A DNA stretch of 64,000 bases, taken from assembly GCA_963833375.1 (NCBI GenBank), contig CAWHXR010000010.1:744001-808000 (forward strand), given 5' to 3'. Below the pieces are notes generated by a model. It saw nothing but the letters and a program-made list of their open reading frames with translations. It ran no database searches and was not told the origin of the DNA. The translations under genes and the position numbers were made by a program. The DNA is from DASUPK01 sp963833375 (GTDB taxonomy: Bacteria > Actinomycetota > Thermoleophilia > Solirubrobacterales > 70-9). Shown here piece after piece: positions 8,141 to 17,778 of this stretch (positions are counted from its first letter, which is position 1; each line of letters begins with the position of its first letter).

Positions 8141-9382
8141 GTGGCGCGCAGGCTGATCGAGGTCGAGGGGGCCAGGCGACTGGTCGCAGACAGCGTGGAG
8201 CGGCTGGAGAGCGAGCGTGCCGCCCTGGGTGACGCTCTCGGCCGCGTGCTGGCAGAGGACGTGACCAGTGCGGAGTCGGTGCCCGGGTTCGACAACTCGG
8301 CCATGGACGGCTTCGCGGTGAAAGCAGTCGACACGGCCGGCGCCGCGCCGGGGGCGCCCGTCCGCCTGAAGGTGGTGGACGAGTCGCGAGCGGGCAGGCC
8401 GGCGATCTCGGGTCTGAGGGCGGGCGAGGCGATTCGCATCTCGACCGGCGCCATGCTGCCCGAGGGGGCCGACTCCGTCGTCCGGGTGGAGGAGGCGTCC
8501 GAGCGCGAAGGGGCGGTCGAGACCGAGGTCAGAACCGAACCCGGGCGCGACGTCCGCCGTGCCGGCGACGACATCGAGCCCGGCGATGTCGTCCTGCGCG
8601 CCGGCGCCACCATTGGGCCCGCCGAGCTGGGCGTCCTCGCCTCCGTGGGCCGCGATGCCGCGAACTGCGCGCGCCGCCCGCGGGTCGCTGTCGTCACCAC
8701 CGGAGACGAGCTGCTCGATCCCTCCGAGCCGATGACCCGGGGCGGGGTGCGGAACACCAATGCCTGGGCCCTGCCCGCCCTCGCCCGGCTGGCCGGCGCT
8801 GAGCCGGCCGGCGTCGGCCGGACCCGGGACGATCCCGGCGTCACCCGGGAGGCGATCGCCGCCGCCCTGGCGGCGGATGTGGCAGTGATTTCGGGAGGCG
8901 TCTCGGTCGGCGAGCACGACCACGTGCGCACGGCACTCGCCGAGTTGGGAGCCGACCAGCGCTTCTGGGGTGTCGCCCTGCGGCCTGGTCGCCCCACCTG
9001 GTTCGGCGTGCACGGGGGCGGGCCCGGGGCGGGCGGGTCGCTCGTCTTCGGGCTTCCCGGCAATCCGGTGAGCGCCGTGGTCACCTTCCTCCTCTTCGTG
9101 CGACCAGCTCTGCGGATGCTGCAGGGTGCAGATCCCGTGCGGGATCGGACCACCGCCATCCTCGACTCCGGCTACGAGAAGGGGCCCGGGGGCACTCACG
9201 CGGTGCGGGTGAAGCTCGAGCTCGCGGAGGATGGCTGGCACGCCGAGCGGACCAGGGAGGCCCAGAGCTCCCACATCCTCACCTCGATGCTTGGTTCGGA
9301 CGCGCTCGCGTTGATTCCCGCCGAGCGGGAGTCGGTGGCCCCCGGGGAGCGGGTCGCGGTGGAGCTGCTGCCGCGGGCCTAG
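8141..9382 (+). CDS. moeA: Molybdopterin molybdenumtransferase MoeA
   Basis: MoeA inserts molybdate into adenylylated molybdopterin. The 413-residue protein shows the family signatures in order: PGFDNSAMDGFAVK (about residue 46), IRISTGAMLPEGADSVVRVEE, GDDIEPGDVVLRAG, VAVVTTGDELLDP, NTNAWALPALA, VISGGVSVGEHDHV and LVFGLPGNPVSAVVTFLLFVRPAL. The C-terminal domain IV is present. The start is a GTG at 8141. It would feed the NarG active site encoded downstream. Confidence 0.92.
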   Translation: MARRLIEVEGARRLVADSVERLESERAALGDALGRVLAEDVTSAESVPGFDNSAMDGFAVKAVDTAGAAPGAPVRLKVVDESRAGRPAISGLRAGEAIRISTGAMLPEGADSVVRVEEASEREGAVETEVRTEPGRDVRRAGDDIEPGDVVLRAGATIGPAELGVLASVGRDAANCARRPRVAVVTTGDELLDPSEPMTRGGVRNTNAWALPALARLAGAEPAGVGRTRDDPGVTREAIAAALAADVAVISGGVSVGEHDHVRTALAELGADQRFWGVALRPGRPTWFGVHGGGPGAGGSLVFGLPGNPVSAVVTFLLFVRPALRMLQGADPVRDRTTAILDSGYEKGPGGTHAVRVKLELAEDGWHAERTREAQSSHILTSMLGSDALALIPAERESVAPGERVAVELLPRA

Positions 9383-9400
9383 CATCCACTGGCGACGCGG

Positions 9401-9640
9401 GTATCGGTTCGATTGTTCGCGATCCTGCGGGAGCGCACGGGCGGGACTCGCTCGAGCTCGAGGCACACGGCGAGGGGAAGGACGAGGGCGGGGACCGCCT
9501 GGCGACTCGAGATCGCACCACTAGCACGACGCAGGCCTCCAGCCTCAGTAGTTTCCCCCGGGCAGACTCCGAACGGACCCCGGATGGGAGCGGTGCAAGT
9601 GCCCGGTATGAATTCCGCGATGGAGCCCGACCGAGCGGCT
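9401..9640 (+). pseudogene. moaD remnant (molybdopterin synthase small subunit)
   Basis: Directly after moeA the sequence reads VSVRLFAILRER, the typical opening of MoaD. After a one-base shift near 9437 it continues GRDSLELEAHGEGKDEGGDR, again MoaD-like, then loses similarity. The conserved C-terminal Gly-Gly needed for thiocarboxylation is not found. The gene is truncated and frame-broken. This remnant fills the otherwise gene-free stretch before narG. Confidence 0.5.
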
Positions 9641-9684
9641 GGCTGGTGTCTTGACCCCCCAGGGAGCCTCGGGGTTGATTCGCG

Positions 9685-12600
9685 ATGAGCGACGGTCGCG
9701 CGCTGCTCCGGGCCCAGCAGTTCTTCGGCACGCGCGCGCGATCAGCCGAGGGGTGGAGCGAGAACCTCGGCTACTCCCGCGACTGGGAGGCCGCCTATCG
9801 GCGCCGCTGGCAACACGACCGCGTCGTTCGCTCGACCCACGGGGTCAACTGCACCGGTTCCTGCTCCTGGAAGGTCCACGTCAAGGACGGGCTGGTCACC
9901 TGGGAGACGCAGCAGACCGACTACCCATCGAACGGCCCCGACACCCCTGACTACGAGCCGCGCGGCTGCCCCAGGGGGGCCGCGTTCTCCTGGTACATCT
10001 ACTCGCCGCTTCGCCCCAAGTTCCCGTATGTGCGCGGGGTCCTGCTGGAGATGTACCGGCGGGCCCGCGAGCGGACGGGCGACCCCGTCGAGGCCTGGGC
10101 GTCGGTCGTCGACGACCCCGAGAAGGCCTATGCCTACAAGTCGCGGCGCGGCAAGGGCGGCTTCATGCGGGCGAGCTGGGACGAGGTCACAGAGCTGATC
10201 GCCGCCGCCCACGTACACACGATCCGCAAGTACGGCCCCGACCGGATCGTCGGCTTCTCTCCGATCCCGGCGATGTCGATGGTCTCCTACTCCGCGGGAA
10301 CCCGCTTCCTTTCGCTGATCGGCGGGACGTCGCTGAGCTTCTACGACTGGTACGCGGACCTGCCGCCGGCTTCGCCGCAGATCTGGGGCGACCAGACCGA
10401 CGTGCCGGAGTCGGCGGACTGGTGGAACTGCTCCTACCTGGTGCTCTGGGGCTCCAACATCCCCCAGACGAGGACGCCGGACGCCCACTTCATGACCGAG
10501 GCCCGCTACAAGGGCCAGAAGGTGGTCGTGATTTCCCCGGACTACGCGGGGCACACCAAGTTCGCCGACCACTGGTTGCCCGCCCGCGCCGGCACCGATG
10601 GGGCGCTGGCGATGGCGATGGGGCACGTGATCCTGAAGGAGTTCTACGTCGATCGGCGATCGGAGCCGTTTGACGAATACGCCCGCAGGTACACCGACAT
10701 GCCCCACCTGATCACCCTGCGCGAGCGCGCCGACGGCACCGTCGTTCCCGATGCCTTCCTGCGCGCTTCCGACCTGGGCTCGGAGGAGGAGAACGCCGAG
10801 TGGATGACCGTGGTGATCGACGAGGCGACCGGCGAGCCGGTGGCTCCGAACGGCTCGATCGGACACCGCTGGGGCGACGCCGGCGAGGGCCACTGGAACC
10901 TCGACCTCGAGGACGTCGACCCCGCCCTGACGCTGCTCGGGCGCCACGAGCAGGCGGTGGAGGTGACTCTGCCGTGCTTCGACGGCGGCGAGACCGAGGG
11001 CGGGACGACGATCCGCCGCGGTGTTCCGGCGCTGCGGGTGGGCGGGAAGCTGGTGACAACCGTCTTCGACCTGGCGTTGGCCCAATACGGCGTCGCGCGC
11101 GACGATCTGCCGGGCGAGTGGCCGGCCGGGTATGACGACGCTGCGTCGCCGCACACCCCCGCCTGGCAGCAGGAGATGACGGGCGTCGACGCCGGCCGCT
11201 GCGTCCGGATCGCACGCGAATTCGCCGACAACGCCGAGCGCACCGGCGGCCGCTCGATGATCGTCATGGGGGCGGGGACAAACCACTGGTTCCACTCCGA
11301 TGCCACATATCGGGCAATGCTCGCCCTCGTGCTGTTCTGCGGCTGCCAGGGGGTGAACGGCGGTGGCTGGGCGCACTACGTCGGGCAGGAGAAGGTGCGG
11401 CCGCTGACCGGCTGGCAGACGGTCGCCTTCGCCCTCGATTGGCTGCGCCCGCCGCGCCAGCAGCCCGCGACGCCCTTCTGGTACCTGATGAGCGACCAGT
11501 GGCGCTACGAGAAGTTCGCGGGCGCCGGTGAGTTCGCGTCTCCGGCTGGCCCCGGAACGCTCGACGGCCGCCACACGGCCGACTGCCACGCCGTCGCGGT
11601 CAGGCTCGGGTGGCTCCCTTCCACGCCCGCACTCGGCCGCAATCCGCTCGACATCGCCGATGAAGCCGCGGGCTGCCGGCAAGGAACCCGCCGAGCACGT
11701 CGTCGACGAGCTCCGCGAGGGCCGCCTCCAGTTCGCCTGCGAGGACCCGGATGACCCGGCCAACTTCCCCCGCATACTCACCCTCTGGCGCGCCAACCTG
11801 CTCGGCTCCTCCAGCAAGGGCCACGAGTACTTCCTGCGCCACATCCTCGGCGTCCCCGACGCCGCGGTGCGCTCGCCGGAGACCCCGCCGGATCAGCGCC
11901 CGGAGGAGGTCCGCTGGCGCGACGAGGCGCCGCAGGGCAAGCTCGACCTGTTCACCACGATCGACTTCCGGATGAACGGATCGGCGATCTACTCCGACGT
12001 CGTCCTGCCGGCCGCCACCTGGTACGAGAAGCACGACATCTCGAGCACCGATCTGCACCCCTTCGTCCATCCCTTCAACGCAGCGATCCCGCCGCCGTGG
12101 GAGGCGCGCTCCGACTGGGACGCCTTCAATCGGATCGCCGAGCGGTTCAGCGAGCTGGCCGAGCGTCACCTGGGCAAGCGCACCGACATCGTCGCCGCTC
12201 CGCTGCTGCACGACTCGCCCGACGAGATCGCCCAGCCCGGCGGCCGGGTGCGCGACTGGCGCAAAGGCGAGTGCGAGCCGATCCCGGGCAGGACGATGCC
12301 GAAGCTGATCGTGGTCGAGCGCGACTATCCGGCCGTCGCCGACCGGATGAAGGCGCTCGGGCCGCTGGTCGAGGAGCTCGGGGTGGGGGCGAAGGGAGTC
12401 TCCTGGAAGCCCACTCCCGAGGTCGAGGAGCTGGGCCGCCGCAACGGGCGGGTGAACGGCGGCTCGTCCGCCGCGGGGCGGCCGTCGCTGGCGCGCGACA
12501 CAGAGGTCGCCGAGACGATCCTGGCGCTCTCCGGTACGACCAACGGCCGGCTGGCGGTGGAGAGCTTCCGCGCCCTCGAGGGGCGAACGGGACAGCGGCT

Positions 12601-13360
12601 GGCCGACATCCCCGAGGAGCGGGCCGACGACGCCCTCACCTTTCGGGAGATCGGGGTCCAGCCCCGCAAGGTGATCGCCTCGGCGGAGTGGTCGGGGATG
12701 GAGTCCCGCGAGCGCCGCTACTCGCCCTTCACCTCCAACGTCGAGCGCCTGATCCCGTGGCGCACGTTGACCGGGCGCCAGCAACTCTACGTCGATCACG
12801 AGTGGATGCTCGACTTGGGCGAGGGGCTGCCTGCATATCGTCCGCCGGTCGACGTCGGCCAACTCGTCGGCCTCGGCGGGGAGCCCGGCGTGCCGGAGGG
12901 GCGCGAGGTGACAGTCCGATACATCACACCCCACTCAAAGTGGTCGATCCACTCCGAGTTCCAGGACAACCTGCACATGCTCACCCTCTTCCGGGGGGGC
13001 CCGGCGATGTGGCTCTCGGTCGAGGACGCGGAGGAGATCGGCGTCGTCGACAACGACTGGCTCGAGGTCTACAACCGCCACGGCAACGTCGCCTGCCGCG
13101 CCGCGGTCTCCCACCGCGTCCCGCCGGGAATCGCGCTCTTCTACCACTCGCAGGACCGCCACGTGAACGTGCCGGTCTCCGAGATCTCCGGAGCCCGTGG
13201 CGGCACCGACAACTCACTGACCCGGATCTCGATCAAGCCCACCCACATGATCGGCGGCTACGCGCAGCTCTCCTGGGGCTTCAACTACTACGGCCCCACC
13301 GGCCCGCAGCGCGACCAGAAGATCATCGTCCGCAAGCGCAGCGCCGAGGTCGTCTACTGA
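9685..13360 (+). CDS. narG: Respiratory nitrate reductase alpha subunit (one frame break)
   Basis: NarG reduces nitrate at a Mo-bis-MGD centre on the cytoplasmic membrane. The FS0 cluster ligands are visible in HGVNCTGSCSWKVH and PRGCPRGAAFSWY, and the Mo-ligand Asp in SFYDWYADLPPASP. The C-terminal half carries EDPDDPANFPRILTLWRANL, KLDLFTTIDFRMNGSAIYSDV, KWSIHSEFQDN and GGTDNSLTRISIKPTHMIGGY. Frame 9685-11754 joins frame 11528-13360 by a one-base shift near 11675 (DEAAG then AAGKEPAEHVVDELREG), with no other damage. It is therefore either a sequencing error or a recent mutation. It heads narGHJI-narK and depends on moeA/mobA upstream. Confidence 0.85.
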
Positions 13361-13379
13361 TGCCCGGGAAGGGCAGCTG

Positions 13380-14991
13380 ATGCGCGTCCGTGCCCAGATG
13401 GGGATGGTGATGAACCTCGATAAGTGCATCGGCTGCCACACCTGCTCAGTCACCTGCAAGAACGTCTGGACCAATCGGCGCGGCGCCGAGTACATGTGGT
13501 TCAACAACGTCGAGACGAAACCCGGCCGTGGCTATCCCCGTGACTACGAGGATCAGGAGAAATGGCGCGGTGGCTGGAAGCTGAGCAAGCGGGGCAAGCT
13601 GAAGCTGCGGGCCGGGGGCAAGCTGCACAAGCTGGCCAACATCTTCTGGAACCCGGACCTGCCGTCGATCGACGACTACTACGACCCGTGGACCTACGAC
13701 TACGACCATCTGGTCAGCGCTCCCGCCCAGGAGACCCAGCCGGCGGTCCGCCCCAAGTCCCAGGTGACTGGCAAGGACCTGGACCTCCAATGGGGCCCGA
13801 ACTGGGAGGACGACCTGGCCGGCTCGCAGTCGCACGCCGCCAACGACCCCAACCGGCGCGGGCTGGAGGAGGAGGTCAGGCTCGAGTTCGAGCAGGCGTT
13901 CATGATGTACCTGCCGCGAATCTGCGAGCACTGCGTCAATCCCTCCTGCGTCGCCTCGTGTCCGTCGGGCGCGATGTACAAGCGCGAGGAGGATGGGATC
14001 GTGCTGGTCGACCAGGAGGCGTGCCGCTCCTGGCGCTACTGCGTCTCGGGCTGTCCCTACAAGAAGGTCTACTTCAACTGGAGCACGGGCAAGGCCGAGA
14101 AGTGCAACTTCTGCTATCCGCGGATCGAGGCTGGGCTGCCCAACGGTCTGCTCTGAGACCTGCGTCGGACGCCTGCGGCACGTCGGGATCGTCTTGATCG
14201 ACACCGACCGGGTCGAGGAGGCCGCCTCGGTGCGAAACGAGCAGGAGCTGATCGACTCACAGCTCGACATCTTTCTCGACCCCGACGACCCCGAGGTGCG
14301 CGAGCAGGCGCGGCGCAACGGGATCGCAGAGGACTGGCTCGACGGCGGCGAGCCGCTCGCCCGTCTACGCGATGTGCAAGCGCTGGCGGATCGCGCTGCC
14401 GCTCCACCCCGAATACCGCACCCTGCCGATGGTCTGGTACGTGCCGCCGCTCTCCCCGGTGGAGAGCCTGGGCGAGGAGCTGGTCCGCGAAGGCGGTGCG
14501 CCCGAGGACGTCTTCGAGGCGATCGAGGAGCTGCGGATCCCGCTCGAGTACCTGGCGAGCTTCCTGGCGGCCGGCGATCCCGAGCCCGTCCGGCGCTCGC
14601 TGCGGCGCTTGGTGGCGATGCGCCGCTACTTGCGCGGCGTCAACGTCGGCGGCGAGGCGGATCCGGGTATCGCGCGGGAGGTCGGGATGGAGCCCGCCGA
14701 GATGGAGGCAGATGTTCCGCATGGTCGCGATCGGCGACTACGACGAGCGCTACGTGATCCCCAGGCGCCAGGGCGAGGCTCGGCGGCGCCGCCTTCGCCG
14801 AGCAGGGCTCATGCGGGCTCGAGTTTCCACAGCCCGGCTCCACGCCCTCGCTGCTCGACGGCAGTCTGGTGGCCCAGAGCCAGGCCGAGCTTGGGGGCGA
14901 TGGGCCATCGGCAGAGGACTTCGGCCTCCTCGAGCACCTCCACCGGCGCGGAGGGGATGGCGGCGGCCAGAGTGGAGCGAACGGTGGCTGA
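13380..14991 (+). CDS. narH: Nitrate reductase beta subunit (several frame breaks)
   Basis: NarH carries the Fe-S relay from NarI to NarG. Visible cluster motifs are CIGCHTCSVTCKNVW, CEHCVNPSCVASCPSGAMYK, CRSWRYCVSGCPYKK (Trp replacing a Cys as in the 3Fe-4S site) and KCNFCYPRIEAGLP. The product then continues through other frames: near 14145 (TVCSETCVGRLRHVGIVLID), near 14360 (PVYAMCKRWRIALPLHPEYR), near 14710 (MFRMVAIGDYDERYVIPRRQ) and near 14782 (GGAAFAEQGSCGLEF), ending at TGA 14989-14991. Protein similarity is kept between breaks, with no in-frame stops, so indel errors in the assembly are a serious possibility. Confidence 0.8.
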
Positions 14992-15634
14992 GCGCCTGCA
15001 TCCCCTGAAGCTCGTCTCGATGGTCCTTCAGTACCCGAATGGCGAGCTGCAGGCGGCGGTGCGAGAGCTCCACCCCGGCGAGCTCGACGGTCGCGATGCG
15101 GACCGCCTCGCCCCGTTCATGGACTGGTACCGGGCCACACCACTGCCCGAGCTCCAGTCCAGCTACGTCGAGACCTTCGACTTCACCAGGCGGAACAGCC
15201 TGCACCTGACCTATCACCTGAACGGGGATCGACGCCAGCGGGGCCTGGCGCTGCTGCGCCTGAAGCAGGCTTACGCCGCCGCGGGCCTGGAGGTGACCCC
15301 GCAAGAGCTTCCCGACTACCTGCCGCTGATGCTCGAGTTCGCCGCCCTCGTCCCCGAGCAGACCGGCCTGGAGCTGCTGGCCGAGCACAGGGTCGCGATC
15401 GAGCTGGTCCGTCGCTCGCTTCGCGACCAGGGCAGCCCCTGGGCGCCCACGCTGGAGCTGGTCGCCCGCGCGCTGCCCGGCCTTACCCGCAGCCAGATCT
15501 CACGGCTCCGGCGCCTGGCGGCCGAGGGCCCGCCGACGGAGCAGGTGGGCCTGGAGCCCTTCGCGCCTCCCGAGGTGATGCCAGAGCCCGGCGGCCCACC
15601 CGCCGAGCCGCTCGTCGGAGGCGTGGGCGAATGA
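14984..15634 (+). CDS. narJ: Nitrate reductase assembly chaperone NarJ
   Basis: NarJ is the dedicated chaperone that matures NarG before membrane attachment. The 216-residue helical protein has LVSMVLQYPNGELQAAV, LQSSYVETFDFTRRNSLHLTYHLNGDRRQRG and LPDYLPLMLEFAAL, all typical of NarJ/NarW. It is one of the intact genes in the operon. The GTG at 14984 has GTGGAG at good spacing and overlaps the narH stop; an ATG at 14957 is an alternative. Its end overlaps narI by four bases. Confidence 0.85.
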   Translation: MAERLHPLKLVSMVLQYPNGELQAAVRELHPGELDGRDADRLAPFMDWYRATPLPELQSSYVETFDFTRRNSLHLTYHLNGDRRQRGLALLRLKQAYAAAGLEVTPQELPDYLPLMLEFAALVPEQTGLELLAEHRVAIELVRRSLRDQGSPWAPTLELVARALPGLTRSQISRLRRLAAEGPPTEQVGLEPFAPPEVMPEPGGPPAEPLVGGVGE

Positions 15635-16355
15635 GCCAGGGTTCGATCCTGCTCTACGCGGTCTTGCCCTACGTCGCGCTCTCGGTGTTCGTGGTCGGCC
15701 ACATGCTGGCGCTATCGCACCGACCAGCTGCGGCTGGGGCGCTCGATCGACGCAACTGCTTGAGTCGCGCACGCTCAGGTACGGCAGCACTGTCTTCCAT
15801 TTCGGTGTGCTGGCGGCGATCGGCGGACATCTCCTGGGAATCCTGGTGCCGGCGTCCTGGACCTCGGCGGTTGGTCTCTCCGACGACTACTACCACGTGA
15901 TCGCCGTGCTCGGCGGCGTCGCCGCAGGCGGCGCGGTCTGCGTCGGATTCGCGATCCTCGTCTACCGGCGGATCCGGTTCCCACGGGTCCGAGTGACGAC
16001 GACCCGGATGGACGTCGCCACCTTCGGGCTGCTGGCGCTCGGGATCGTCACCGGCATGCTCGCCACCCTCACCAACCTCGGCGACTCGGTCCATTACCGC
16101 GAGTCCGTCGCGCCCTACTTCCGGAACATCATGGTCCTCAACCCGAAGCCGGGCCTGATGACGGGGGAGCACATCAGCTTCGTCTTCCAGATTCATGTCA
16201 CGGCCGTCTGGTTCTTGTATGCGCTGTGGCCGTTCAGCCGTCTCGTTCACGCCTGGAGCCTCCCCGTCGATTGGCTGCTTCGCCGCAGCCCGATCGCCTA
16301 CCGCAGCCGTGTTGCGGTGGGGCAGGCGGCGGTTCGCTCGGGCTCCGACCTATAG
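15631..16355 (+). CDS. narI: Nitrate reductase gamma subunit, cytochrome b (two frame breaks)
   Basis: NarI is the membrane di-heme cytochrome b that oxidises quinol. The first helix (ILLYAVLPYVALSVFVVGH) reads in one frame, RYRTDQLRLG in a second and LLESRTLRYGSTVFHFGVL in a third. From there it is intact: GVLAAIGGHLLGILVP, four further hydrophobic segments, GEHISFVFQIHVTAVWFLYALWPFSRLVHAWS and the heme-ligand histidines. Breaks are near 15707 and 15757. It follows narJ with an ATGA overlap and precedes narK. Confidence 0.8.
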
Positions 16356-16363
16356 GAGGGCAG

Positions 16364-17575
16364 ATGGAGGCACACAGCCGAGGGGGCAAGGGGGCCGGGA
16401 GGAACCTGGCGCTGGCCACGCTGGCCTTTGCGCTCTGCTTCTCGGCCTGGGGCATGCTCGCTCCGCTGGCGCCGAAGCTTCAAGACAAGCTCGATCTCTC
16501 CAACACCGAGACGGCGGTGATGATCGCGATCCCCGTCGTGCTCGGATCGCTGCTGCGAATCCCGATCGGCCTGCTCACCGACCGCTACGGCGGGCGGATC
16601 ATGTTCACGCTGCTGCTCGGATACTCGGCGGGTGCCGCTCTGCTGATCGGGTTCACGACCAGCTACGCCGCCCTGCTGATCGGGGGCTTCTTCCTCGGCG
16701 CGGCCGGGTCCTCGTTCGCGGTGGGAGTCCCGTTCCTTGCGGACTGGTACGAGAAGGAGCGTCAGGGTTTTGCCCTCGGCGTCTATGGGATGGGCAACGT
16801 CGGCACCGCGATCGCCGCCTTCAGCGTCCCCTTCATCTACACCCATGTGAGCCAGGCGGCTGCGGGGATCATCTATGCGGCCGTGCTCGCGGCCTTCACC
16901 CTGATCTGGACCTCCACCGCCCGCAACGCCCCGGTCGCCGAGCATGCCCGGCCCAATTACCGGGAGGTGTTGCGCTCCGGCTGGGAGATGTGGCAGCTGG
17001 CCCTCTTCTACTTCGTCACCTTCGGCGGCTTCGTGGCGATGGCGATCTTCCTGCCGAAGCTGCTCAAGGACTGGTTCGACTATTCGCTCACCGAAGCCGG
17101 CCTGCGGGCCGCCGGCTTCACGCTGGTCGCAACCGCGGCCCGGCCGATCGGCGGCTGGTTCTCGGATCGGGTCGGCGGCCCGCTCGTGCTCACGGTCGCC
17201 TTTCTCGGGGTAGGGGTCGACGCGATCGGCCTGTCCTGGCAGGCGACCGACCCGAAGATCATGCCGGTGACGATCTTCTGCCTGACCATGGCGGGCTTCC
17301 TGGGGCTGGGCAACGGCGCCGTCTTCAAGATGGTGCCGCAGCTCTTCCCGCGCTCGACCGGCGCGGTCACCGGGATCGTGGGCGCCGCCGGGGGGCTGGG
17401 CGGTTTCTTCCCGCCGCTGATCATGGGCATTGTCAAGGATGCGACCGGGACCTTCACCATGGGCTTCGTCTTCCTGGTCGCCTTCGCCTGGATGTGCGCG
17501 GGCCAGGCGCTGGCGCTCCACCGCGGCAAGCAACCCCCGCCACCGGCCGTGCCGGCGAGGGTCGCGGGCCATTGA
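16364..17575 (+). CDS. narK: Nitrate/nitrite transporter, MFS type
   Basis: A 403-residue major facilitator protein with 12 hydrophobic segments. The NarK-type signatures are FALCFSAWGMLAPLAPKLQ, LGSLLRIPIGLLTDRYGGR (with its substrate-binding Arg), GFFLGAAGSSFAVGVPFLADWY and FKMVPQLFPRSTGAVTGIVGAAGGLGGFFPP. It imports nitrate or exchanges nitrate for nitrite. GGAGGG precedes the ATG. It is intact, and its position behind narI completes the respiratory nitrate locus. Confidence 0.9.
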   Translation: MEAHSRGGKGAGRNLALATLAFALCFSAWGMLAPLAPKLQDKLDLSNTETAVMIAIPVVLGSLLRIPIGLLTDRYGGRIMFTLLLGYSAGAALLIGFTTSYAALLIGGFFLGAAGSSFAVGVPFLADWYEKERQGFALGVYGMGNVGTAIAAFSVPFIYTHVSQAAAGIIYAAVLAAFTLIWTSTARNAPVAEHARPNYREVLRSGWEMWQLALFYFVTFGGFVAMAIFLPKLLKDWFDYSLTEAGLRAAGFTLVATAARPIGGWFSDRVGGPLVLTVAFLGVGVDAIGLSWQATDPKIMPVTIFCLTMAGFLGLGNGAVFKMVPQLFPRSTGAVTGIVGAAGGLGGFFPPLIMGIVKDATGTFTMGFVFLVAFAWMCAGQALALHRGKQPPPPAVPARVAGH

Positions 17576-17778
17576 GGCTGGGGCAGGGCGCCTGCTCGTA
17601 GATGGTTAGCTGCCCTAATTCCGCAGCGGTCCCGAACGGATCACCGATGAGCAGGGTGACGGGCTCGGGTTTTCGGCAGCAAGGCGCCGTTTTCGCCCCC
17701 GAAACGGGATCGGGATTGCGGGGCTGTATCGGTGGCTTCCGCTGACACCCTGCTGAAACCTCCAGGTCGGGCACTCGG

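Noticed and set aside
7634..9466. A 610-codon minus-strand frame across moeA
   Set aside because: moeA on the plus strand has complete family motifs; the minus frame is Arg/Ala/Gly-rich with no domain. Only mobA at 7507-8097 is real on that strand.
11675..11690. Programmed frameshift in narG
   Set aside because: No slippery heptamer or downstream structure is evident, NarG is not known to use recoding, and the same kind of break occurs in narH and narI, so error or mutation is simpler.
9742..11844. A 700-codon minus-strand frame across narG
   Set aside because: Antisense shadow of narG; the plus strand has Fe-S and Mo-ligand motifs.
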